Positions 22,176 through 33,793 of a stretch of 64,000 bases of DNA are shown piece after piece. How positions within the stretch are numbered: the first letter of the stretch is position 1; the number at the start of each line of letters is the position of its first letter. The DNA is from Isoetes taiwanensis (taxonomy: Eukaryota > Streptophyta > Lycopodiopsida > Isoetales > Isoetaceae), in contig JAJEKV010000542.1 of assembly GCA_021234155.1 (NCBI GenBank), positions 62,001 through 126,000 on the forward strand. The letters run 5' to 3'. Under the pieces are notes generated by a model that saw only the letters and a list, made by a program, of their open reading frames with translations, was not told the DNA's origin and did no database searches. A program made the position numbers and the translations under genes.

Positions 22176-23745
22176 CTATATCAACTGAAAGAAGAGATAC
22201 AATGCCCTCGCCCGCAAGATGTAGCACATACAACTCAATAATAAATAGTAAGGTAAGTAAAAAGGGCACTCCAAGGGGACACATCTACATCGCCAATTGC
22301 TACTACTCCGCCCCTAACTCCATCGTATGGGTAACCTTTCCCAGAAGGCATAAAAAAAATAAATCATATGGTGTAAATATGCAACCCTGGAGAAGGCTCA
22401 TCCAATTGTTAAGGCAAATTGTTTTTGGAAAGGTAAGAAATAAGAGGGAGAGGGGGGGCAATGAAAATGAATGTCTCAAATATATAGGCCTACTTATGGG
22501 GGTAAACATGGCAAGGTAAAAAAAAAAAAAAGACATGCAAAGATGATTGCCCAGATGTTATGAATAGAATAGACATAGCAAAAGCGGGATGGGAGAAAAA
22601 AGACATGGGGGCAAAGATAAAAGGACAAAACAAAAGAACGTGAAAGGAAAATCAAAGGGGAAGGATGGCTGATAACGGGGAGGTTATCAACCCTTAAAAA
22701 CAAAAGGAAGCTTAGATATGGAGGATTCTTCAAATGCGAAAGGCAAATGGAGATGGCGTAAAAAGGTATTGGTAGAAGGAAGGAAGAATAGCAAGGGCAG
22801 AGGGATGGCAATGGCGTAATGGATGCCTCGCTTTCTTTCCCCCGCTTTTTTTGTTTTTATGGCCATTTTTGGCATAGTGGGTTTCATCCATCCAGAAAAA
22901 ATAATGGCTAGGGTTTAGGTATGCTTATAAGCCTCGCCCCGGTCGATTCTTGCTTCTAACTGTTCTAACCTCGCATTTTTCTTAGGTAAAAGGCATTCTC
23001 AAGCAACTGGATAGATTGATTTCGGCCTCAAGCAAGTGAGTGGCGTTCTCCAATTCAATGTTCTATCATTTCAACCTCAGAGAGCAAATGGGCAGCATTT
23101 TTGTTTGGTAGATGCTCTGTCATTCCATTGTAGTTGGATATTAGCAGTGTCTCAAGAGAAAAATGCTTTAATCGTGAGTAGGTAACTTTTATAATTTCTT
23201 CCTCATATTCATTGCTCGTGGTTTAGAAATAGTTTCGAATAGGATCGCTCATGGTTATTGGCACTTCAAAGATATATAATATCTTAAAATCGTGCCATGT
23301 GGTATTTTTCATAGAGGACAATAGCATTTGTGATTGGAAGACTAGGAATAATGATTTATTAAAATGTTTTATGGATAGGTGTTGTACATGATTTCAAAAT
23401 GGTCTTAATATGCACTGTGAGAAGTTCTATGCTCCTGAACGGTCAAAATAACTTGGTAGATCTGTGATGCTATTTACATAATAAGTGATGTTGAATGCTT
23501 GTATGATTATTACTTCAAAAGGGATATGACTAGGAATATATGCAATTGGATGAGTGTAGGTTTCAAAGGCTGGGCAGATATTCGTAGATGGCACCTTAAG
23601 GATTGCCTTTAATAGACTACATAGATGCTGCTGCTTAATTTTAAGTTGGTCTCTAGATAGGATGCTACTGAGATAACTTGCCTGTTGTTGGTTGCTTTTA
23701 TAGCTAGCAATAAATCTAATCTCTTTTCTATGTAACATGCAACCT
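22176..23745. other. No gene recognised
   Basis: Purine-rich stretches (22440-22860) create long Ser/Phe/Leu frames on the minus strand that do not look like proteins. Nothing else was recognised. Confidence 0.5.
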
Positions 23746-23748
23746 CTT

Positions 23749-24147
23749 GCAGATGCTATGCAGCGCAGTAGGCAGAACTTATTGTTGAACACTGACTTGA
23801 AAATGAACCCTTTAGAGTTAGTTTTTGAGGAGGTAAAAATTATTGCCTACTGCCTAGCAAGTTTGCATTATTTTTTCATGTTGAAATTATTAAATGAACA
23901 CGCCTGCAGGTGTCCTCAATTAAAAAACCATGCCACTCGAGGAATCTCCTTTGTTGGATTTGTGTGAACAAGCAGCCTGGGAAGTCATCACGCTCTACTT
24001 ACTAGAAGAGCTACTGCTGCTGTATGCAACGTTTAAGATGGCAATGATGATGGAGGAGATGAAGAGAATGAAGACTTTGATGATGCCATGGACAACTATG
24101 ATGACATCAAGAATCAATCCTCTAACGATGAAGTAGAGAAAGAAACC
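23749..24147 (+). other. Two exon-like segments, unidentified, ending in an acidic tail
   Basis: The first segment (about 23749-23831) reads DAMQRSRQNLLLNTDLKMNP then LELVFEE. It is preceded by TTGCAG and followed by GTAAAA, so it is bounded like an internal exon. After a CTGCAG near 23909 a second segment ends in a frame with GNDDGGDEENEDFDDAMDNY and stops at about 24147. Acidic C-termini like this occur in hAT transposases and many nuclear proteins. The frame between the acceptor and the acidic tail is interrupted, so it looks decayed. Family unknown. Confidence 0.35.
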
Positions 24148-24465
24148 TGATTACTAATTGCATTGAATTATTCGGTTTGATGTATTTGTTTCAATCTAAC
24201 AACTAACTATGAAGAATATTTAAGTTTCAATTGTGTTTTGATTTTGCTGGATCATGTGTGATACTTGCATGTCAACGAAACTCAATAAACTAACTTGCTG
24301 CAATACATCAGAAGTATTTTAAGTATTCTATGTATTTTTATTTTTAATATATGTATTTTATGTATTTCTTAAAATGTAGAATACTTTAATACTTAGAATA
24401 TGTATTGTATTTGTATGGTATGCTACGTATGTTACAACCATGGCTATAACTAACTCAAAGATTGT

Positions 24466-25022
24466 CGTCTATCCTGACATTAGAATCGACTCTAATTGTG
24501 ACATATTGACTCTCTAAATCTAATGCTACAGATACTCTATTCTGACGCTACTTTCGACCCTCATTCCGACTCTAATTGTGACATATTAACTGACTCTAAA
24601 TCTACCGCTACAGATACTCTATTCTGATGCTACTTCTGACCCTCAAACTGATGCTAAGTTTGCCTAAATTTTGACGCTACTTCCGACCCTCAAACTAATG
24701 TTAAGGCGGCCTAAATTCTGACTCTAATTGTGTTGTTAGAGTTGACTCTAGTTCTAACACTATGAATGACTCTAATTGTGACTCTATACTGACTCTAATT
24801 GTGATGGTCGAGCTGACTCTAATTCTAACACCATGGGTGACTCTAATGCTGATGGCAGAGATGTCTCTAATTCTAACTCTATGGTTGACTCTAATTCTAA
24901 CACTATGGTTGACTCTACTGTTAACTCTAATGCCGATGATAAAGTTGTCTCTAATTCTAACGCTACGATTGACTCTAATCGTGACTTTATGTCTGATGCA
25001 ATTGATTTAAATTCGGACGCTT
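24466..25022. repeat. Degenerate GACTCTA array, copy 3 (largest)
   Basis: The unit is close to GACTCTAATTCT (12 bp), in places joined into longer blocks ending in ATGGTTGACTCTAATTCTAA. It covers more than 550 bp, with a stray copy at 25130-25155. Because the unit is a multiple of three, it stays open as Asp-Ser-Asn-rich text, which is not a gene. The palindromic block at 25190-25290 follows, as at 1.9-2.5 kb. Confidence 0.8.
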
Positions 25023-25189
25023 AATTTCGACGCTTAAAACCCGAGAGCTTAGAGTCAGTTGTAGAGACAGCCATAACATCAGTTTAAGGACTTTTTTCCA
25101 TTTTTTTCTGTGTAAGTTTATAACTAGAGCCTGACTCTAATACTGACTCTAATACCCCCTTCCTCTTGTACTGATGCCACGCAGGCTCG

Positions 25190-25290
25190 CCCGCGACGCC
25201 CCCGCCATTGGGGAAAGCGGGTTCGGCCCGGGCGAATCCGCGGGTTCGCCTTAGGCGATTTTTTGGGGTTCGCTTGGGCGAACCCGTTTG
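25190..25290. repeat. GGGTTCGC palindromes, third site
   Basis: The perfect 20-mer GGGTTCGCTTGGGCGAACCC lies at 25266-25285. Imperfect forms precede it (GGGTTCGGCCCGGGCGAATC and GGGTTCGCCTTAGGCGA, near 25203-25257). The GC content is far above that of the flanks. Confidence 0.75.
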
Positions 25291-25329
25291 ACACCGGGTT
25301 AGTTTCGGGAGCCATTTGAAGCACCGTCA

Positions 25330-25519
25330 TACTATGGTTGCTGGTATGCTCTTGTTAATGCAGTAAATGAAAAAGACAGGAAAGTGAAGATTACGTGGTT
25401 GAATTTAACAAACAAGAGAGGAGCACGGTGCTTGGTGCCATCTTATGAGGAAAAGAGGTGGCAATCTTGGGATTGTCTTCTTAAAGTGTTGACTCTCAGA
25501 AAAAGTGGCATTGGATGAC
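25330..25519 (+). pseudogene. Short open frame, exon-like, family unknown
   Basis: Directly after the palindromic block a frame reads YYGCWYALVNAVNEKDRKVK, then ITWLNLTNKRGARCLVPSYE and EKRWQSWDCLLKVL, up to a TGA at 25517-25519. The composition is that of a globular domain and the 'W..a.V......vkitWL' pattern recalls Tudor/Agenet-like beta-barrels. No confident family. It may be a captured or truncated exon. Confidence 0.35.
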
Positions 25520-27270
25520 ATGCTTTTTACTATCTATTAGATTGAGGAAATGCTTTGGCTAGTTGCAGATTAAGCATCAGTACTTTGACAGGTGTTAGCA
25601 GCTGCTTCTTTGTTTGTAATATATGTCATTTCAAGTTATTTTATTTGTTGATTGAATGACATCGTTTTCCAGCAGTTATAGAATATGAAAAGAAAGCGTG
25701 TAATTGGCAAAAAGTTTCTTGTACTCAATGCTCTGGTAATAAATCTATTTCATTCAAAAGAAATTGTGTCTGTGTTATTTCCAGGTTCTTTTATGTCCCG
25801 TGTATACTGATGGAATCACTATTTGTGTTAACAGTTATAAGCAGCTTGCTCAGTTATTACCTGTGCGATATGATCATCCAATATTCAACGTTCTTCTGAA
25901 ATATTCAAAACAGAAAAACATTATTGTGAAGGTTCATGTCAATGGCATTCAATGGTTGCATTTGAATTTTGTATGTAACATGTATTAAAGTATGCAACTT
26001 ATCTGGCAAACACTGCTCAAACACTGCTAACTCGATATGTAAAGTTCTTTTCTAAAGCAAGCTTTGTCAAATACCACCATCTAAATTTTGAACTATTTGC
26101 GAAGGTCCAAATGAATAACACTGTTCATTTGGTATTTGACCGGATCAAAATTTGTTAGTTGACTGGCAATGCATCATTCACAAATTTAACTTTTTCTCTT
26201 CTTCGATCATCGTGCCGAGAGACCAAGCATCAGATTCGGCTACTACAACTTTGATTCTCTAACAAATTACAGATCTCGATACCATTATCCATCAATGGTC
26301 TCGTGCAATATAGCTTGAAACTTTCTAAAAGAACCATGATTCACCCACAGCAGTAAAATCTTGTACCACCAAATTCGACCTCCTTGTAGAAATCTTGTGC
26401 CACCGAGTATATGATAACGGTAGGCTAATTTGAGTGCAATCCACAATTCCCATGTGCATATGATCATAAGATATGAGAATCATTCAAAAACATGTGGTTT
26501 TTAAAGGGTTGAATCTATGTGAACACAATAGTAGGAATTGACAAAAAATGATATGCTTGTGGATCACATGAAATCCTTTAAACGGGACCAGTACGATTTT
26601 TAACTAAGCATTGTGGAGATGAATGGAGCTAATCCTCTGGAAGCTTGAACTGTCGAGGTTAATAATACCTAGGCTCAATGCTCAAGCAATATTATGGTCA
26701 ATGCTTTTAAAACAATGATTTCTACTAGAGTGTTTTGCATGGTTGTAAAGGTTAGAAATTAAATAAGAAAAGTGAAATAACAATTTGCATAAAGTCTCTA
26801 TCGAAATGAACTCAAACTGAAATATAATTAACTCACAAATTGCTCTCATTTGTTTGTTTTCTCAACATCAAAGTGATCTAGAGGAAACAACATTTAAAAT
26901 CCAATACATCAAATAATAATGTGGAAGCATAATATGCGTACATCCACAACTACAAACTAAGTTTGTCGTCTTCACAGGTAAAGTTCTAAGTTGATCATTT
27001 GTCTATCTCCATAATCTCGATATCACAACTATTCTATAGAGATGCAATGATTAAACCTTTTAGAATAAGTTCTATCTTCGACGTTGGGATCCTAAAACTT
27101 CGAATCCACAAGAAATATTCGCAAGTTAATGTACTACTCAAGGTTTCTATAACCTCAACATAGCAATCGTGCGAACTTGTAGGACTTGACATTACAAATC
27201 TTGAGATCATTTCCACCCTAAAAATTGGGACTGTAATTAATATCTCAAATTATGTTTGTTAAGTTTAGAT
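25520..27270. other. No gene seen
   Basis: AT-rich sequence with short random frames only. Confidence 0.5.
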
Positions 27271-27271
27271 A

Positions 27272-28195
27272 AAACCACTATAAAATACCATCAACTATAG
27301 AAAAAACCATGAAAGATTTGACTATATAGACTAACGTTAGCTTCCATCCGCAAAGATTGACCAAAGAAAACCATGTTAAAAACCACAAGTAATTTAAAGT
27401 CATAATAACTTAGGAAGGAAGGAAGTATATTTTAACGCCCACTTTGAGACCAACCGGGCCTATGAGACGGTTTTACAATATAGCTTAAAAGTTTCCAAAC
27501 ACAAAATAAAACCACGTAAAACCTTGTACAATGTGTCTCTACCACTGGGATGAAAAAAACCCCGTGTGGGAGGAAAAACCCTTGTAGTAGGCGTTAGGAA
27601 AGTAGATATAAAACCGCACAATGATTTAAATGTTCCATGACAAAAACCACTAGCATTCTTTTGTGAATAAGAAATTGCAAAAGTCAATCAACAAACCATA
27701 TTAAAAAACTAGTAACAATTTGGCAAGTCATGTTAGCTTATAAATTACTATGGAAAACCTCACATGAAAAATGCTATGTCTAGAACCATTAAAGTATTTA
27801 TAGTAAAAAAAAAACACTAACATTTTGGCATGTCGTGTTTTCTTGAAAAACTAGGATGAAAAACGACAAACAAAAACATGTTATTAAACTATATAAAAAA
27901 CCTTGAAGTATTACCAGTTAAATCCGCTCTCAAAACCATCTACACATATTAAAAAAACCAGTAAACATCCCTTTCTTACTCTCAATGTTGCAAACTGCAT
28001 GATTAACCATCATGACATGTCAAATTAGTACCAAAAACCTTGATAAAAACCTTTATCACTTTCAAATAACCATATTAGAGTATAAACTAGCATATAAAAC
28101 CACATTCACATTTTAAAACCACTTCAATATGTGGATTTTATTGAGAAAAAGATATTTTTGCTCAGAAAACCACTATCATAGTGGTTTTGTAGTGG
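27272..28195. repeat. Array of AAAACCA(C/T) motifs
   Basis: About twenty copies of AAAACCAC, AAAACCAT, AAAACCTT or close variants lie on one strand in some 920 bp, 20-60 bp apart. The array ends in the inverted repeats AACCACTATCATAGTGGTT and TAGTGGTT at 28168-28198. The density and one-sided end resemble a subterminal region of a DNA transposon. No terminus with a partner was found. Confidence 0.65.
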
Positions 28196-28369
28196 TTATT
28201 TATAATGGTTAAATTTTTGGGCGCCTTGTGATGGATAGACATGGAGATGCATGTCTAAACAAAAACATGCCAATCCAATGTACAATAAAGTTCATGAACA
28301 TTCATTATAGGCATTACTTAATGCATATATTTAAGCTCCTCCAAGCTTAATAAACGTCATGAATCTAAT

Positions 28370-29146
28370 TTGTGGAATTAATGCATATGTCATGCATATG
28401 GTATGAGGTGGGTCGCCTACTGTCTTGGCCTGAATTTCAGGCAAAGTTCTTGCTCTCTCGTTGGGATGTATCTCTATGGGAGAAGGTCGCAGAAAATTTG
28501 CCTCTTATAGTGCAAGTTGGTGTTGCTGAAAGGGTGCCATGGGACTATCATGAAAATATTCACAAAGGCAAGCACTTTGTCGATCAAGATATCGCCTTCT
28601 TTTAGCACCGGCCCCTCCGGTTTGCCCGGATGGGTGGCACCGCAGTTCCCATGACCTTGTGTCAGCATTACATGGCGATGGCTTTGGGATAGGTTGCTCC
28701 ACCCTAAAGTCTCATCTTTGTGGTGGCGGGTTATCCATGTGTGTGCCATGGGTTAATGCCTTCCGACATCGCTATGATCCTCGTGATATCCGCAGTATGC
28801 CCACTGTCTTTTAGGATGTTGAGACTCTTGAGCATTGTCTCTTTGATTGTCCCGAGGTTCAACCAAAGATGGTCCCAGCTCTGTGGTTTGTTTTAAATAC
28901 ATTGACCGCAGATGCATCCTCTTGGCCTCCTATCCCAACGCATGGCCTCCAGCTAAACAAAGGGCATTTCATCTTGGTTCCGGTTGGCTCCTATGGTCGA
29001 TATAGTCGATTGGAGTAAGTACATTGTGCTCCAGGCTCGTGCTCCTGTGGCATTTTTTTGTGCTTACACAGTTAGATGAGACATGTAAATTTTGTACTTT
29101 TTATCTAATTAATAAACTTTTTGGCTTTCGTCATTCAAAAAAAAAA
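28370..29146 (+). mobile_element. 3' fragment of an A-tailed LINE
   Basis: Near 28820-28860 a frame reads ETLEHCLFDCPEVQPKMVPA, the His/Cys pattern of the zinc-binding domain at the C-terminus of plant LINE reverse transcriptases (zf-RVT). An upstream frame at 28372-28605 (SRWDVSLWEKVAENLPL) may belong to it. The fragment ends in an A-run at about 29138-29148 after an AATAAA-like stretch. It is 5'-truncated. Confidence 0.6.
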
Positions 29147-29341
29147 AAGAATCAAACTCTAAAATAACATACAAGCAAAACAACAATGAGTCTCATATAA
29201 AGACAATCAAAGCATTGCTATGTTTTGCAAGCTTCGTCTGCACGCTTGTTTGATATGCAATAAATGACAACATTCCGTGATGCCGTGTCATGGAAAATAT
29301 TATATGATGCTACATCATAGGATGTGGCCAAACGATATTAT

Positions 29342-29365
29342 AACTACAAGAAATTTATCGCGGTG
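29342..29365 (+). mobile_element. Possible CACTA-like terminus
   Basis: AACTACAAGAAATTTATCGC then GGTGGCC matches in inverted form the sequence at 61611-61636. The two lie 32 kb apart and are probably ends of separate copies of one family. Confidence 0.4.
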
Positions 29366-29479
29366 GCCAAGATTTCTCTTTTCGACTCCCCTCCGCCGCC
29401 GCGAACATTTCTTTTTCTGACTCCCTTATATTTTGGGGAAGCTAGTTTGTACGAACATAATGATCAAGAACAGATATGC

Positions 29480-29606
29480 ATCAATTCAAGATTGCGCAAG
29501 ATTTGAAGCTATGCTATTGCCATGTAGGATTTGAACCATGTGTCAATTCAAGATCGCGTAAGAGTTGAAGCTATGCTATTGCCATGTAGGATTTGAATCA
29601 TGATAT
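29480..29606. repeat. Tandem duplication of ~70 bp
   Basis: CAATTCAAGAT(T/C)GCG(C/T)AAGA through GAAGCTATGCTATTGCCATG and TAGGATTTGAA occurs twice, starting near 29481 and 29552. A second small duplication (CCCAAGGGATCAACGAG) lies at 29667-29703. Confidence 0.75.
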
Positions 29607-29768
29607 TGCCTTCTGTTAATGAATTTGTTAGTGTAATGTGCCAATGTAAGGCTGCAGATCCCACAAAACCCAAGGGATCAACGAGAAACCCAAGGGATCA
29701 ACGAGATTGGTCTGGTCTATTGTTTCTAGTAGGGAATGTTTTTTAATGGCTAATGTTGTATAGGTTAA

Positions 29769-32299
29769 TGTAACGGTCCTAGGCCCTAAGACTGCAGCAT
29801 TGGTACTGCACATAAAGCATATATCTAATAGATTGGGATATATGCATTGGGATATATGCATGGCATATATCTAATATCCACATAAGCAAAGCCACATAAG
29901 CAAAACTATAAAAAGGGAAAAATTGTAGAAGAGGGCTTTTGTTGGTGGTACGTGAGGTTTCTTTTGCAAGAGAGGAGCTCCAAGAAGGGATTTGAGTTGC
30001 AGAGCAGCCGGAGGAGGCTATCTGGAGGCAAGAGCTTGCGTAGACGGCATCAAATCTTCCTTTCCAGGTGGGGTTTTATGCTGATTTTATGGATCATATG
30101 GTTGTTGTTAAGAGAAAAAGTGTTCATGCTTTGGGATAAGGATTGGGTGCTTATAAACTGCTGTGAACACCGGATTCAGAGATAGCTTGTTAAGGCCTTG
30201 TTAATAAGATGGTACATGATCTTATGAAGGAGCTGAATTAATGCATATGGGTCATCTGTAAGCAACTCAGGAGGCACCGAAATTGCTTCTTAGCAATCAG
30301 ATCTGAGAGGGCGGAGGCAAATTTGAAGGAATTAAGTCTTCTAGCAGGAGTTTAAAAACCGGTTCAGCTTTGAGGTAGCAACAATCCAACTCCGAGACTC
30401 CGGAAAATGGGCTGCAATAGCATCCAAAGGGGCCGAAATTGAAGTTACAGGGCTGGTTGGTATGAATCAAGGGTCGTTATGGCTGTTCTGCAGTGTTTGA
30501 AGAGATCCTCCAGCGACCCAACTGCCCCAAAACGCTTCAAAATCAGCTAAATCAGGTCGATTTGGGCCTGGAGCAGATCGATTTGGTTGTGGGTCATAGC
30601 TAGATGGTGAATCGATGCCAAAACCAGAGCCACAGAGGCCGAACATGTCTATCTTGGTTTGCTTATCTGCTGTTTTTTCTGCTTCCTGTCATTCTATTGG
30701 GTTTTGGTTCTTATTTGTTGTTTATATTTAGAATTGCCAATTTGTTGCTTTGAGCACAATTGCTAGCAAGCTAAAAGAAATTAGAAAGCTAGGTAACCAT
30801 AGATGGGATTGTGATGCACCTTGGTTTAAGGAAGAAGTAACCAATAGAGGAAGTTCCAGCATGAAGGTAACGACGGAATAATAACAAATTGTAAGAAATT
30901 CTATTAATGGTTGCATTTAACTAAGATATTATGTAATTTAAATCTAGTAAATCAAAGGTATCTAAGATAATTATACGGGCTTGCTCCTGGAGATGGGGCT
31001 TGCCTGGGAGCTGCTTGACGGAAGTTCCAGGCAGTTGCGGTCAGGGGACCCCATGGATTTCTAAGCAGGAAAAGCGTAAGTTGGAGGCGCCAGTTTGAGT
31101 GCGCAATTAATTCATTAGCTAAGAAGTGGAACTTTAATATTAAAACCTTGAAACCATATCTAAGGAAGCTTAACTAAATAATATGGTGAAGTGAGTACTG
31201 CATCGACCTTATAGGGATATGGTTTGAGCACGCTGCATCAACATTTGAGTTGTCATCAGGGTTTCCATCACCGATCTAGCTACTTCGGCATGGTTAGGTT
31301 GTATGGGCAACCTCGACAAGGGCTAAGAGTGTGATCTAGGCACATTTATAGTAAATTCTCTAATGAACACACATGTTATGGTCTTTGAATTGTTCCACTG
31401 TTGTTCTTGATATTATGTATGTACTTGGAACCTCCGGGGTCGGACTTCCAGGTTCGGTGGCCTGGGTAGTTCCGGCATTCTCATGTCATCTGTGTTCTTT
31501 GTATCTATGCTCTGTGACACCGGGCGTGGCTTCCTCATGGGCGAGCTTCCGGTGAGGTTGTGGGTCAACTCCCTGTGACTCCATGGTAAGAGGTCCTCCG
31601 GCCGCCGGGCGACCGGGAAGGGAATGCGATCTTGCAGGTTCACCCCACCAACTCATAGCCAACGGGCTCGGAATGTGAGTGGCCGGGCATCTCTCGCTAA
31701 GGGGCCTGCTTGAGGGTCGGCCGAGCTTCCCATTGTCCCGGAGCTTTGTTATGTTGTTTTGGTACTTTGGCTTTGTGTTCTTGCTCTGGACTCTTATGAT
31801 ATTTCTTTTGTTGTCATTGTCTAGCACTGCACCATAGTCTCTTGTATATTTGGAATTGTCTATGTTCTTGTTATCCAAGATGCCCGAGTGTTTCCATGTA
31901 CGCAGTAGCAGCTACGGGATCCCCACTTAGTCACGAGGACTAACCCCAGTGAGTGCATGTGCAGTGAACCCGCAAGGTGGCGGCCAAGTTGATGGTGGCA
32001 ATGTGGCCGGGAATCGTGCTTGAATTCTAGAGCTAGCAGTTTCTGTTGAATTGCTCAGTGCTATTGTGCATGTATATTATAACACATTGTAAATATTGAG
32101 ATGCTTATTTGCTCATCTTGAGATTGTAATAATGTTGAATGCATGAGCAATGTTGTCTGTTGAGCATAAACTGTGGATTTAATTTGCAAAGGAAGATTTA
32201 ATTCTTCACCTAAATTCACCTGTGCATAAATCTAGTTGTAAGTCAGACAAGATCCCGAAGTTGCAGGGAGGGTCAACTCCTTCAGCTCGGGCTATCACA
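29769..32299 (+). repeat. 5' long terminal repeat
   Basis: Starts TGTAACGGTCCTAGG and ends GGGCTATCACA, directly before the primer binding site. A TATA box (TATAAAAAG) lies at 29907-29915, about 140 bp from the start. The 3' copy matches from end to end at an offset of 4025 bp, with differences packed into its second half. Confidence 0.93.
29907..29915 (+). promoter_or_regulatory. LTR TATA box
   Basis: TATAAAAAG in the U3 part of the 5' LTR, repeated at 33932 in the 3' LTR. It is the likely core promoter of the element. Confidence 0.6.
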
Positions 32300-32301
32300 A
32301 T

Positions 32302-32314
32302 TGGTATCAGAGCC
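32302..32314 (+). other. Primer binding site (initiator tRNA-Met)
   Basis: TGGTATCAGAGCC, the standard complement of the 3' end of plant initiator tRNA-Met, lies two bases after the 5' LTR. Confidence 0.9.
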
Positions 32315-32408
32315 AAGTTGGATCTTAGTGGGAGTTGAGAATGGTTCATGCTCTTGAAGTGGGTTGTTAATGTTTCCATTGTCTATGTGCAGACTAGTAA
32401 GAGATCAT

Positions 32409-33610
32409 GGATGCTGGTGGTGCTAGTAGTGCAGGGGGAGACGGAGCCGATGGAGCTCCAGATGTAACTAGTATCCTGCAAGCTATTCAGCAAGCCTTGC
32501 ACCAGAGTGCATCGCAGTGAAGAGTGAGGCTGAGAAAGCCATTGATAAGGTGTTAAAGGACACCCAAAAGAGAAGTGTTCACGGTGAGAACACAACAGGG
32601 ATGATGTCGATGCCCGGCCCGTGGGGTAGAGTTTTATTTTGATCTAATCAAAGCCACGAGGATTACGCGGAAGGCTTTGCTTGCTCGTGCAATGTTAGGA
32701 GGCTTTGCAAGAGTTTGGTGGGAGACATGCCTGATTGATCAGGGGAAGACTCCAGTACAGCATGCTACATGGGCTGATTTTAAGACCGCTTTTGAGGGTC
32801 ATTTCACACCTCCAGGGTATAAGGTTGAGAAGATGAACGAGTTCTTCGATTGTGTACAGACCGCACAAAGAGTGCATTATAATGAGAGGTTTAGAAGGTT
32901 GCAGCCTCATTGTCCTGTTATGGATAAAGTCAAGTTGTGTTCTAGATTTGTGAAGGGCCTTCATGTGGATATCAAGAGTACGATGTCAGGAGTTGCTTAT
33001 AAGGACCTTGAGGAGGTTGTTGGATTGCCAAAAGCCGAGAAACCGATTTGGCAGAGAAAGTCGCATTAGAAACCCAAAGAAAGAGACAGTGCACCTTCCT
33101 CTTGGCCAGTTGAGAGCTCGTATGGCCGAAGACGATCATTTAGAGGGGAGCCATCTGCTAGTCCATCCGCGGGAAGTTCAGAGCAACAATATGAGGAATC
33201 GGGCAAGTAGTAGCCAAATTGAAGGTAGTAAGTTACCCCCACGGCTCACCGACGAGGAAAGGCGCCCGGTGCTTTGAAGAGGGGCTTCCGTTGTAGGGCA
33301 ACAGCCACACAAGAAACAATTGCCCAAGATTTGGCAAGATTGAGGGACGTAGCTCCCTCAATGCCCATGGATTCACAAATGCCAGATAGAAGTGCCATGG
33401 GACTTAACGATCCAATCGATATCCAAATGCGGTAGAGGCAGAGGCCGTGGAGAATCTCGATCGAATCAAAGAGAGCCAACTGAGAGGAAAGATGGGGTAC
33501 CGGATGATAGAATCATTGGCCAAGGCGTGGGGGTGGTGAAGCTTAGAGTCGCCGCAGATGATGGATCTTCCGCAACACCAAATGGTTGTGCGCCCGCCGA
33601 AGCTCCCACG
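32409..33610 (+). pseudogene. Gag gene of the LTR element, frameshifted
   Basis: A start at 32409 gives MDAGGASSAGGDGADGAPDV and an early stop near 32518. After shifts the main frame at 32677-33069 carries the Ty3-type Retrotrans_gag domain: GGFARVWWETCLIDQGKTP, ATWADFKTAFEGHFTPPGYK, NERFRRLQPH, KLCSRFVKGLHVDIKSTM. A later stretch near 33275-33330 looks like a frameshifted CCHC zinc knuckle (Cys-Arg-Ala-Thr-Gly-His-type codons). Gag would form the particle that packages the RNA. As written it cannot give one continuous protein. The breaks may be real or may be consensus errors, because they lie in the same stretch where the two LTRs also disagree. Confidence 0.8.
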
Positions 33611-33701
33611 TGATGGAGCTCTCAAGGAGCTTCAGAGTGTGCATTCCGGTAAGGTTCAAGATGGTTTTGCTTTTGTTTCATTGTTGTAGCATGTGTATCT
33701 T

Positions 33702-33734
33702 GCTTTAGATTCTGGTGCAAATTGTATTAGATAA
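33702..33734 (+). pseudogene. Truncated aspartic protease start
   Basis: The codons read A-L-D-S-G-A-N-C-I-R followed by a stop TAA. LDSGAN is the active-site motif that opens the protease domain of Ty3-type polyproteins. All of pol after this point is missing, and the polypurine tract follows within 50 bp. The deletion junction therefore lies just after the protease active site. Confidence 0.65.
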
Positions 33735-33781
33735 GCATGATGACTCCTAGGATCGACCCATGAGGACATGGGTTGAATTTT

Positions 33782-33793
33782 AGAAGGGGAGAT
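33782..33793 (+). other. Polypurine tract
   Basis: AGAAGGGGAGAT lies directly before the TG that opens the 3' LTR, the standard place of plus-strand priming. Confidence 0.85.

Noticed and set aside
24762-25024. Asp-Ser-Asn and Leu-Thr repeat frames
   Set aside because: They are the GACTCTA array read in different frames; the 12-bp unit keeps any frame open by chance.
27440-27610. A minus-strand copy of the LINE 3' end or a Copia LTR end (CTCCCACACGGGGTTTTT type text)
   Set aside because: There is partial resemblance to both, but it is too short and too diverged to assign; treated as part of the AAAACCA region.
29952-30185. A 77-codon frame found identically at 33977-34210
   Set aside because: It lies in the LTRs, so identity follows from the LTR duplication, and it resembles no protein.
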